From NCBI GenBank assembly GCA_015680685.1, contig MNCI01030356.1:351571-415570 (forward strand): a DNA stretch of 64,000 bases, in the 5' to 3' direction. The notes below the pieces were generated by a model. It had not been told where the DNA came from and did no database searches. It was given only the letters and a program-made list of their open reading frames with translations. This document shows, one piece after another, positions 42,401 through 54,400 of the stretch. This stretch comes from Gnetum montanum (lineage: Eukaryota; Streptophyta; Gnetopsida; Gnetales; Gnetaceae). How positions within the stretch are numbered: the first letter of the stretch is position 1; every line of letters begins with the position of its first letter. Position numbers and translations under genes: made by a program.

Positions 42401-45400
42401 TAAGGGGGAATTTACGGAATTGTGCAACATGCAGAAAACAAAGAAACATGACAAAATGCCTTCAAATGTTTTTCATCTGCCTCCTAGAATGGATCAACTT
42501 GGAACAGGAGTTTGTTGATCAATGTTCAGCTTTTGAACCTTATGGGTTGCAAACATGACAATCAGTTTTCAATGACTATTATGTTAAACTTAGCATATAT
42601 TGATTATTTTCTCTATCTAGAAATCAATTTACTTGATTATGATCAAATCTTGCAAGGCCATTGTCACGTTCATGTTAAAAATAGTTACCCGCTAAAAATG
42701 CTCAATTTTTTCTTAGGCTTATTGTACAATGATTCTCTTTGCTAATAGTTGCATAATGTGCAAGTCCGACATTTTTTTTGGATGTTTTAATGCAGCAATA
42801 TCAAACATGAGTGTGATATTATAATGCAGGAGGTCAAAGGAAAAATGAAAGTATGATCATTTAAATATGTTTCTTTCACAAGTAGCTTAGGATGTGATAT
42901 TATTTTCATCTTTTATTCTTTATTCTAGGATGCATTAATGGGCATAAACGATATTTATGAAGCTAATACTTAGGATTTTTTCAGCAAGTTTGCAGGGGTG
43001 AGGTAACTGAATTAATCTTCCAGAATTCTAATGTTCGCCTGACAGGAGAGTTAAAAACTGACAATGATGAGGTATTAATAAACTTTTAGAGCCTTCAGCT
43101 GGAAGATTATGTGTATGTCAACTGATGACTACAGATTCACATATTAATCACGTAATTGTCATATTCTCTTTTGTAGTTCTACTTACTGTCTTCGCTTCAT
43201 CCAAGCCCTGTGATCCATGCACATCCAGGACAAGAAGCATTATATTTACCTGGTACAACTGGTGCTGCTATATCTTTACTTAAATGTTGTGCTGTGTTAT
43301 TGAATCTTTCTTTCTTACAGTAACAGCAAGGGAGCTATTTAATATCCTGTATCAGCTGTAACTGGTAGTTCATGTTTGCATTCAGCTTGTAGATATGTCC
43401 TTGTCCATGCGTGTTCTTGAACGCATTTTGTCTCATAGTTAGCATAATTGAAACTGGTCAAAAGGGAGCGTAACCTATAAACTTCTGAAGGAAAGAAATT
43501 ATTGAATTTTCAAGGGGGACTGGAAGGCAACTGATAGTGTGGTGGTTCATGGTATAAAGTTGAAAAGAGAATGTGAGGTATAGAGTAAGATTTCATTGCT
43601 CAAACCTTAAATTCTGTAGGTTGGGGTGAGGGATGAGTTGGTAGCATAGGTGTGATTACTAGGTTTTATTTTTTTAATTGTTTATGTTAAAAGATTGGTT
43701 GTAATATATAATGGATCCTTAATTTTGCTTGCTCATTGATTTCTACAATTTGGGTGTACAATAAATCTAATTTTTCTCATTAATAAAATAAGCTATTTAT
43801 TATAACAAAAAAAAAGTTTTGACTTTGAATGTTTGTTTTAACAAGCAAACGGAAGATTTCTGTTTTCAAGAAGAGAGAGTTTGAAGTACAACTAGCTTAG
43901 TTATGTATTAAAAAAAAAAAACCTCTATTGGCAAGAGTATCATTTTTGTTCCCATTACTTCCTTTTCGGAGAACTAAAATAAGTAAAACTGATTTAGTTT
44001 ACATAAAAGTTGTATGTGTTCTTTTAAGAGTATTGAACTTATTTTACATTTCAGGGTTTTGATTTGATAGTCATGTTGGTACGTGAAAGCTTCACGGTAT
44101 ATAAACCTGTGTGGTAATTGATAATGGTATTCCTCAGCAATGAATCCATCCAAAGAGCTGTCTACTAGAATTATAGTATTCTACCCTTGTTCTTTTTTTT
44201 TTCTTGAGAGAATGTTCGGGATTAAATTACTGGAAAAAATAAAATAAAAAGTACAATCCAGGGCCACCAACAAGTGGCCAAGTGGACCAACCCGCAAGGA
44301 GGGGGAAAACAAACACCCCCTATCCCAGCTTGGCCACCCCTGGGCCCGACCCAGACGGACCCCCATAGACAGAATTTGCCAAAGGGTGACACCAACCCCC
44401 AACCCCCCACACCCAGATGCAATAGTCACGCACCACTCAACAAAACAGAGGCCAAATTGGCCAAGAGAAAACCAACCACAAATCAACCCCCACCAACAAG
44501 GTGGCACCCAAATCACAAATGGGGCCCAAGAAACCCCAAAGCTACTATAGGTGCTCGAGCATAGTGTGACATTCGCATTGCGGCCGTTCGAGAGGGTGGA
44601 GGATATCCAAGGTATTGCGATGTAGCTTAGAACCCACAAAATTAGCCGCTTGTTGGAACTCTTGCGAAGCGGCCTCACGACAACCTCACTTCCTAGCCGA
44701 CCCCCCATTGTCCAGGTGGAAATGTGCAGATGTATGGTGGATGTGCCACCTGAGAGCCACAACATATGGGCATCTCCCTTCACAAAGCCATTGCCGCATG
44801 CTCTGTTCGTGTGCCCTATCTAGCTGCCGTTGTCTCTTTCTCTCTTCTTCCTGCTCCTGAGCTTGTTGCACGAGCTTTGTCTGCTCCCTTTCCCTATGTG
44901 CAACTTCCTCCTGCTGTAACTCCTCTCGAACTTGGCTGCGGAGCTCATCCACTAGTTAGGCATGGGATCCCTCTGTGAGTAGGGCCTACTGCTGAAGTAG
45001 GTCTTGCTCCCACTTGTGAAAGCGGGCCTCCAAGTCAGCTTGTGCCTACTAGAGGGTTTCCTCCCACTAGGCCTCCCAAGCCCATCGCTCCTTAGCCTGA
45101 GCCATTGTCACCGCCTCCTCTGCAACACGGTTAAGCTCTGTGGCAAGCAGCACATCCCGACCAAAGTTCATACGCAGAAACGCATCTGCCATGGCCATAG
45201 GACCCGAGGCGGTCGACCCTTGAAGGCCAACCTACCTTCGTGTGTAGACCACTACAGGTGTCAAACTAACCCTGGACTAGGAAGAGCCAAGAGGACCCGT
45301 CGCCAGCCGCACCTCAGCTACACCTTGCCAAAGGGCTAAAATAAGCTCGAAATGGTGCCCCCTCTTCTGCTATCGCAAGACAACTAGGAAAAAGCAAGGT

Positions 45401-48400
45401 AGGTTGACTTTGAGCCCAAATTTCAAGCATTTTAGGAATGCAAAGTGCGTTCCTTGAAGCTTGGACCCATTGTCAGGCTGGACAAAGAAACAGTTAACTA
45501 GCTCAGTAGCCTGACCCCAAATCAGTGGCATAGCAGATTTGGGCACCTCTTGACTCTGCATGCGTGGCACCGGCCCATCAAAGAATAGGTCAATGTCTTG
45601 TAACCCTCAGGTTGTGGGTAGAATAATTTTGCCATCGGCCTGGGCCCCCAGATACCTAGCGATCGTTGTCTCTGTCAGCATGATTTCCACACCTCGAAAT
45701 TCCATTTGATCATCTAGCCAGTTTGGGAAGAAGGTGTCATTATGGAGGGCTAGGTCACCTTGCAGCCGCGCGAGGAGAGTATCCCACCCACACCGTTTGA
45801 CCAACCCCTAGATCTCGGTGTGAGCGTGGAACGCCGCACAGTCTGGCTTGTAGATCAACATTACCCCCATTGCTGTCACAATTTCCGCCCATGCTTTTTC
45901 AGCTTGGGAAACCATCTGCACAGGGGTGGGCACGTGTTACTGTTGGAAGATTTTATGATTTTGAATTTTCCATGCTTCCCATAAAAGCAACGTGTCCTTA
46001 GAGTCTCCTGAGAGCGATGGAGAGGTGAGCCATCCTATCACGTGCCACGTGTCTTGCATGTAAGGGCATTGGAAAGCAAAGTGTAGGACAGTTTCGGGCC
46101 CACCCTCACAAAGAGGGTAGGTGGCATCAATATTGAGGTCGCGTAGCCTTAAAGCCGCCTGGATTGGTAAGGCATTGCTCTCAAGGAGCCAAAGAAAAAC
46201 CTTTATTTTTTCTGGCAGTCTCCCCTGCTAGACCTACCTCCAACTATGTAGCGGTGGGTACATTGATTGCATGAGTTGGCATGGCACCAACTCCAACCAC
46301 CCCCGTTGCTACATGTGCTGTGCATGGGCGCAAAGTGTTCGCCATGGTCTTGAGTTGCGTGCCCCCATCTGCCACCTGCCATATTTTTCTCTCATTATTC
46401 GAATCCATTGTGCAGTCCCCGCACCTCAGTGGGTGAAACGTAAAAGTAGCCATTGCTGTCCAATTGTCAGTTCATCTTTGAATTTGGAGACGCCCAGGCC
46501 CCCCCCCCCCCCCCCCCCTTCTCGGCACAACACTNNNNNNNNNNNNNNNNNNNNNNNNNNNNNNNNNNNNNNNNNNNNNNNNNNNNNNNNNNNNNNNNNN
46601 NNNNNNNNNNNNNNNNNNNNNNNNNNNNNNNNNNNNNNNNNNNNNNNNNNNNNNCGCCCCCCCCCCCCCCCACTTCTTGAGGACACATGATCTGGTCCCA
46701 CCCAACTAGGTGTAACTTGCTCCTCCCTCTGCCACCCACCCACACAAAATTTTGAATGAGTCGATTAATGACCTGGATCACAACCTACTGGGGGGTGGGG
46801 GGTTGCAACAGTAGCCATGAAGCACGCCATTGCTGTGAGCACCCCAGACACTAGCACCAGCTGCCCTTTACAACTGAGAAATTGGTTAGCCCAATGTCCC
46901 ACCTGACCCTGAATGTTTTTCAGAACCACCCCCCTAAGCCACACAACATCCCTAAGCAAAGAGCAGGATACCAAGATAGGAGTCCTAAGTCGTCCCAAGA
47001 CGGAATCCTAGTATTTGCATGACCCAACCCTTGCATCCACATTGAGGAAGTGGGTAGACGACTTCTCTTGATTCAACACTAGGCCAAGCTCATCCACCAT
47101 CAATGCAAGCGCCTGATTAATACATCGTGCTTGCAAGACCCTGGCCCAATTGAGAAGCATCGTGTCATTGGCGTAATGTTCAACAAGACACTCAACACTT
47201 GCAACCATCAGTGCCCTCCCACCCCCATAGCCTTGCAATAGTACTTCAGTAGGTCCATAGTGATGATAAAGAGCAATGGTGAAAGAGGGTCCCCCTACCT
47301 CAATCCCCTTCTGGGGAATGAGAAACCTCAAAGTTGATCCCCCATGTTGAAGGAAAAGGCAGCTGATGCTTGTTGGTGGATGCATCATTAGATGAATTCC
47401 AGGTCAAACCCTTTCTACATCATAATGGTGGTAAGCACCTCCCAACTGACTGTGTTGTAGGCCTTTGTGATGTCCAACTTGAGACACAGTCCAGGGAACT
47501 TCGAAAGACACAAGGAGTGGAGGAGCTCCTACATGAGGAGCACCTGGTCCTACAAGGCCTGCCCCTGAACAAACCTCAACTAGTGATCCTTGACAAGTTT
47601 TGGCATGATGGGGACTAACCTCTAAACAAGCATCTTGGAGAAACTTTGGACCAACATGTTGCAGACCTCAATGGGTTAGAAGTGAGCTAGAGACGAGGCA
47701 TCACCACACTTGGGAATACAGAAAATCCGTGAGCAGTTGATCTTGCGATGGATCTGTTGTTTGGCCAACATCAGGTTGGAAGCGTCAAGAACATTAGGCC
47801 CTACAATATCGAAAAATTCCTTAAAGAACTTGACGCTCTAGCCATTAGGCCCATGCGCCTTGCCTCTTAGCATAGAGCTAACAGTCTCTTTCAACTCTTG
47901 CCAGGTAAACGAACTCAACAACTAAGCATTGTTGCCTTCCTCCAGCACCTGCGGGACCCGCACAGAGATTAGTAACGTGGGCCACTTTGCCTAGATCGCC
48001 CCCTAATACGTCACTAGCTCATGGGCGACGTCTTTTGGATCATCTACCAGAACCCCATTGTCTTTTAACATCACATGTCGTTGGCCCAACCCACAAGACT
48101 TGGCCGCAAAAAAAAAAAGAATTTTGTTTGTCTGTCACCCTCCCTGAGCCACCTGACCCACAATCGTTGTTTCCAATATATTTACTCCAAGTCAAGCACT
48201 TGCAATTGCATCAGAATTTTTGTTTCCTCATCCTGCAAATCCTCATTGGCCTCTTGCCAGTGTTGAACTTGGGCTAGCCTGGACTTGAGGTCTGTCCGGT
48301 CTGGTTGGAACGAAAATTTATCTTACAGTACCACGGATTTGATAGTTCACTTTAGGCACAGGAGGCCCTTCTAAAGAAAATTCCAGGGGTCTCCCTTGGT

Positions 48401-51400
48401 CCGATCGGTAATCTACCTAGATATCTTCAACCAAGGGGCACAAGCAAGGCTTGAGCAACCAGGACGCTTCAAAACGAAATGATCAAGGAGCTTGTCTCCT
48501 CGGGGGCCCAAGGTAGCAAATGAGTGACTAGTGATCCAAGGTGACCTGCTCTTGCCCCATGACCTGCACATCCAGCTATAGAAGGAGCTCCAAGCTAATC
48601 CAAACCCGATCGATTCTAGATAGGACTCGATTAGTGCCCTTACGCCTGTTGCTCCATGTAAATTGACAATTCTCAATCTCCAAGTCAACCAGCGAGTGTG
48701 TCATCAAGAAGTTTTGAAACTCTTGGGCCGCTGGGCGGTAGGCGTAGCCTGTGCCCGATTTTTCCTAGGAGTGCGGCCGCTGGTTGAAATCCTTGACAAT
48801 GAGCCATGCCCGTTGATCTAGGACCAGTGCTGCCATGCTTTCCAGCTCCAACATACTTAGCTCCCAAGTTTGGGCACCATATAAATTTGTCAACCATAGG
48901 CCTAGGGAGGGAATGTGAACGGTAATACCCCATTGCGACGAATCAACTAACAGAATCTCAAAGCGTGCTAGGATGGCCAAGCCCCCTGCACGCCCCACAT
49001 AGGGCCTTTGGTGCACGTCCACCCATCCCATTGTAGGTGGAAGGCCTCTGTTGCCTACAGTTTGGTTTCCTACAGGCAAACAATATGGTAGTTCTTAGTT
49101 CGCATAATCTATCATATGGTATTTCTTTTATAGGGTGTACCCTGTCCCCTATATTTCGATGAAAGGAGCTTCATGCATGACCAGCAGAGCATCACTGGTA
49201 GACCTCCTGCAAGGTCTGCTGTAAACCCAAATCAATACTCTACCTCATCTGTTTATCCCGCACCAAATGCTGGGAGGGGCAACCCGGCTGGTCCCTGGCC
49301 AGTGACACCAGAAAGCTACCAGAGTCTTCTGATTGTGGACAGGCCACCTACATATTTCATAATATCTTCTAAAAAATGTGTAGTAGGGCAAGCTGGAGTG
49401 TGCAGTGAACCAGCAGCAAGCTTCATTCCATTTTAATAGGCAATAACGTGTCCTGAATTTCATCTGTGCATCCTTATTTTCAGTGAATTTGTAGAGGTTG
49501 ATCAAAGAGGATTTTGGAGCTTGTGATGCATTCAAATTGTCTTCCACTATTCCATATCGATGTTTTTTTTTTTTTGAGAAAATGTCGGGATGTATTAATG
49601 TTAGAAACTGAGTATGTACAATCAATGAGGAGGCCTGGCACTTAACTTGAACTCTTCTAAATATCTTGAATAAATGGGAAATTTATAAAAAGATGATCAA
49701 GACTTTCTGTTATTCAAGAGCCTAAGACACAACCTGGATTCTCCATAATATTCTTCTTTGCAAGATATTGAACAATGGGTAATTTTCCATGAAGCATCTT
49801 ACTAGCAAAGAGATGAATATGATGAGTAAAAATGGGATTCTTGATGTCTACTGAATATTGTACTCTTTCCATAGGGTGTAAAGTGGTATAAGCCTTCTCT
49901 CTGGAGTATCTTGAATCACACCACTTCCATTGCTGATTATGCCTAGAAAAACCAATGTCCTATAGACTGAAGCCCTTTCCAAATTGGGGAGGGATTAGTA
50001 ATATTGGGAGCATTAACACAGTGAAAACCATCACATAGGCACTTGGCTTCTCACGGTATATTTCATATGCAAAGCTGCCAAGCAATCTATCATAACAAAA
50101 AATAATTAATGTCTTGTATGTACCTTAGACTCGATCCACCACAGGACCAATGTCTTACATATAAACTGTCTACTGTCTAATAGAATTGAGTATTTTCACT
50201 TCACAAGTCCAACTTTGAATATGAAAATGCACTTAATGAAATTAATTACATTACTGATAATGAAATCCAAATTTCTTTCTTTTAAATGCTTAAGAGTAAT
50301 GACTGAGATAAAGGTGCAGACCGTTGATCAGTAAGTTTGCCAAAGATCTTCCTAACATCATTGGTGAGTGATGCCTTAAAAGACAAAAGCATAATTAATT
50401 GTTTCTTCATGTTTAGAGCATCGTTGTCCTTATTTGGTAGTTGCTCTATTTTATAAGAAGGTTTCATGATTTTATTTCAGGAGGATCACTCAACCAAGAA
50501 ATGTATGGAAGACCTGTGGGATGGTTTGGTGGCAAGGACTCTGAATTCTTTTTAGCAACGGGTACGACATTCATGCAGCATGGGAAGGTATGGTGCTAAC
50601 CTTTTTTTCTTGGCTGAGAGACTGCTGTAATAATCATATTCCTTGGCTTCGTTTCTGCTAAGGAAGTGTGTTTGAGGAACTCTTTTTAGGAAAAGTTATA
50701 GGAGAATATAATTTCAAAAGTATGTTTCTGAATATTCATTCATCTTCCATCAGAGTGGAATATTTATTCAAAAGTACGTTTTATTGTTTGTGTTTATAAA
50801 ATATGCTCTTTCCTTCTTCTTGATTAAAAAGTTTTTCCATTCTAGCTCAACTTTATGAAGAAATTATTTAAACGACTGATAATCTATAGATATCTACTTC
50901 TCTTTTTAGCAATATTATTTGTTTACCTTTTTAAGTTCCAAGATTAAAACATCAATTATTTTCTGTTTTATGTTTAGTTATTTATGAAATTTTAAAGCTG
51001 CATACATGATTAATTCATCAATAAAGTTTCATGTGTTGAAATTAGTTAAGATCTGAGAATGCAGGTTTGGCAGATATTTATGGACTCTGAGTTACATCTA
51101 GGAAATGGTATATCATCATCTTCACAGAAGGAAGTTGAACTGAGAACCAGAAAGGTGTGAAAATTGGTGTTAGATGTAGCTTGTAGAATATTAAATTTAT
51201 AAACTAACTGATACGAAGTAGGAACATTTTAATAATTACAAATACTGCATTCTCCTGGACAAACTAGTTTTTTTGGGGGGTATTTTCCACATGATGATGT
51301 CTTCAGAACACAACCAATATTCACCAATTTTTTATGACTTGTCATACTGTTTTCTTTTTTCAGTATGAAAGCTTACTTGCATCTAATATTGATTTGCAAA

Positions 51401-54400
51401 GCTTTCGCAATATCAATTCTTTATGGGCATATCTGATTGTTGAGGAATGTTGTCGGCTGGGAATCACAGTGAGTGTGATACTAGTTCTTGATACTGCTTT
51501 TCCTTTATCATTTTCTTTTATCATAAAATCCTTAACTTACCTTTTTTCTTATGAATATTATATGCCAGTATTTCTGCATTGCACCAGGATCAAGGTCATC
51601 TGCACTTGCAGCTGCTGCAGGAAAAAATCCTCTTATAACATGCATATCAGGAATTGATGAACGCTCACTTGCTTTTCATGCTTTGGGATATGCAAAAGGA
51701 TCCAATAAGCCAGCAGTAGTAATAACATCATCTGGGACAGCTGTTTCAAATCTTTTTCCTGCGGTAATAAAAAGAAACTGTGCTATTTAAGTGGTTGTGC
51801 ATTGTTGTGGGTGTTTGTAGGTTCTTTTTTCTTTTTTTCATGGCTTATTTTTCAGAATCCTTTGTTTTTAGAATTGTTTTGCTGGTTTGTTATGACATCA
51901 GGAATATAAAACTGTATATTTATTTGTCTCTGTAAAAACATTCTTCATTAGTAGGTTGTGTGGTGAGATGAAGTAATTCTCTGAATGACTAGTTGCAACA
52001 ACTAAACCCAAGAATTTGCACGTTGTTTGTATCATATTTATGAAGATTTGATCAGATCGTAGATTGTTTTTTCATTCCTAAGATTCTAGATTGCAGGTTG
52101 TGATTCGGAATCTTGTGGAATTGAAATATGAAAAAAAATATAGAATATTTAATCATTTTCAAAAATATATGCACTTAAAAATAAAAAAAATTAAAAATCC
52201 ATAAAAGAATATATTCAACTTTAAAATAGAAATGTCTAAACATATTAATATAATAACATTGCATTAAGCATGAATATCAACATCAATTTATTGTCTGTAC
52301 TCCCATATACATTACAAAAAATTTCAAATGTAAGTTAAATTGGAGTATTCATTCATCATTAACTAAAACAAATCTGCTGAAGAATGTCTGAAATCAGCTA
52401 CTAAAGCAATTCAAAATGAGTTGAAGAACGCATTGTTAAACAAATAAAATATATAGTAAATGACTGTGGAGGGTGCTTTCTTGAATGGACACCTTGATGA
52501 GATCTACATGAACCAACTTGAAGGTTTTGAGATAAAGGGAGAAGAACATAAGGTATGAAGGTTGAATGATTCATTGCATGTCTTGAAATAGGGACCATGT
52601 GCATTGTAAGCTAAGTTGAAAGACAGCTTAGTGAATCTTAAATTTGAGATGTGTGATTATCAAGATATTGATGCTACTTTGTGCATCAAACATTAAGTTA
52701 AGAACATATTTCTTATTGTGTTGGTGAATGATATTTTGCTTACTGGTTTGGATGAAACATTGATCAAGCAGATTAAGAAGGATTTAACCAAGAAATTTAA
52801 AATCATGTACCACTTGAGGGCATGGTAAAAATATATGTTCACGAACTAGTCAGGTAGATAGCCAACTATGGTAAATCATTGTCAAATCCTTTAACTACCT
52901 TAATGGTCATCCCATCTTAGATGGGACAAAGGCACCATAATGATGATGCTATAGGAATTTGAAATAATGGATGCTAAAATAGTTATTACTTCCATGGAGT
53001 AAAATAATGGCCTAGGCTCCCTTGCAACTCTTGTTGGAGACTCTTCCATGGCCACTCTACTCTAGTCTATGTGGAAAGCAAGGAATGCATCAATTTTCAG
53101 GAATGCACCCATTCCCTCATCCTCTGTGGTTGTTAGACTTGCCCAAAATTTCTGGAAGGAGACAGTTGTAGCTATGGGTGTCACATCTACATGTGAGATA
53201 GGATGTTATTAGTTCCAAGCAAATGAGGAGCTCTAGAGGCTGGTTGTGGTTGTGGGATGGGTAAACCTTCTGCCATTGATGAAGGGTGACCCAGATTTGT
53301 AAGACACATACTTTTGTAGTGATTCTGAGGTATGGCGACTACTTTCAGAGGAAATGCAGGTAGTGCTGGAGAAACATCTAGATATTTGGAAGGTGAAGTT
53401 CAATGTGTTCTATCACCTGGCTCAAATCCAAGGCAAATTTAGCTTCCACTTCCCTCCAAATATTTTCCTCCAAAGGGATATCACTAGATCAAAATTGTTG
53501 AAGAAGATATTCATAAAATGAGATTCAGTTCACCTGAAAAAATGCTTCGTCTTAGTTTTAGCATAGAATAGATGTAATATTTAAGCCATATATGTAATTT
53601 GTAGCTAATTATATAGATGATTTATTAATATTTTCTGAAGATACTGAGGAGCATATAGATCACCTTATTCAGTTTATAGAAGTGGTTCAAAAGCATGGAA
53701 TAGGATTATCAGCAGATTCTAAAAAATTCCAGGTTTGTCAGAATAAGATTGAGTTTTTGGGGATTTTATTAAGAAATGGAAAAATAAAGATGCAACCTCA
53801 CGTTATTTAAAAAATAAATCTGTTTCCGAATGAGCTGGAATTGAAAGAGCAGTGTCAGAGGTTTTTGGGTTGTGTTAATTATATTCACTAGTATATCTAG
53901 AAACTCGCCAAGAAAACCAAAGCAATTAGACAGGCAATGGTGAGTAAACCTTTTCAGTGGAGCAATGAAGCATCAAGAGAAGTTGCTGGATTAAAAGTTG
54001 ATTGCCAACATCTTCCAGCACTAGAACTAACCTTTGAAGGACCATTTGTCCTAAATATTGATGCAAATAATGAGGCATGGGGTGTGGCTTTGTTAAAAAA
54101 AGTTAATAAGGAGGGAAAAATTTGTTTTTATGCTTCAAGAGTTTTTATAGCAAATGAGAAAAATTCTTAGGCTACAAAGAAAGAAGTCTTAGCAACAATA
54201 AGATGCATTGAGAAGTTTCATCCTTATTTGATTAGTCAAGAGTTTATTCTTTGCATTGATTCCTCAACATTGGCTACCTTGATGAAAAGGAAGATTACTA
54301 GTAGTCCTAAGGTAGAACACTATGTTGATGACACCATCCTTTTCTATAGGGTGGCGGTTCCCTAGGCTCATGCCTTGAGTAGAAGAGCCCTTAAGAGCAT

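Larger units (their letters stand above)
31001..42795 (+). other. PHYLLO: PHYLLO intron 9 (11.8 kb)
   Basis: Holds a LINE RT fragment (31916-32300), near-full-length LINE A4 (32532-39672) and a LINE ORF1 fragment (41850-42180). A TGTAACACCCC start at 41568 resembles the end of a plant LTR but has no visible partner. 31001-31900, 39687-41560 and 42200-42795 show nothing else I can support. Confidence 0.7.
43253..50480 (+). other. PHYLLO: PHYLLO intron 12 (7.2 kb)
   Basis: Mostly LINE A5 (44193-49435), then a second truncated LINE (49563-50110). 43253-44190 and 50110-50480 contain nothing I recognise. Confidence 0.75.

Noticed and set aside
46271-46781. Proline- or glycine-rich frames across the N gap
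   Set aside because: They are translations of C/G homopolymers and undetermined bases.
49173-49436. 87-codon plus-strand frame as a PHYLLO exon or gene
   Set aside because: It is the antisense of the LINE A5 ORF1 end, which aligns with the ORF1 C-terminus of copy A1.
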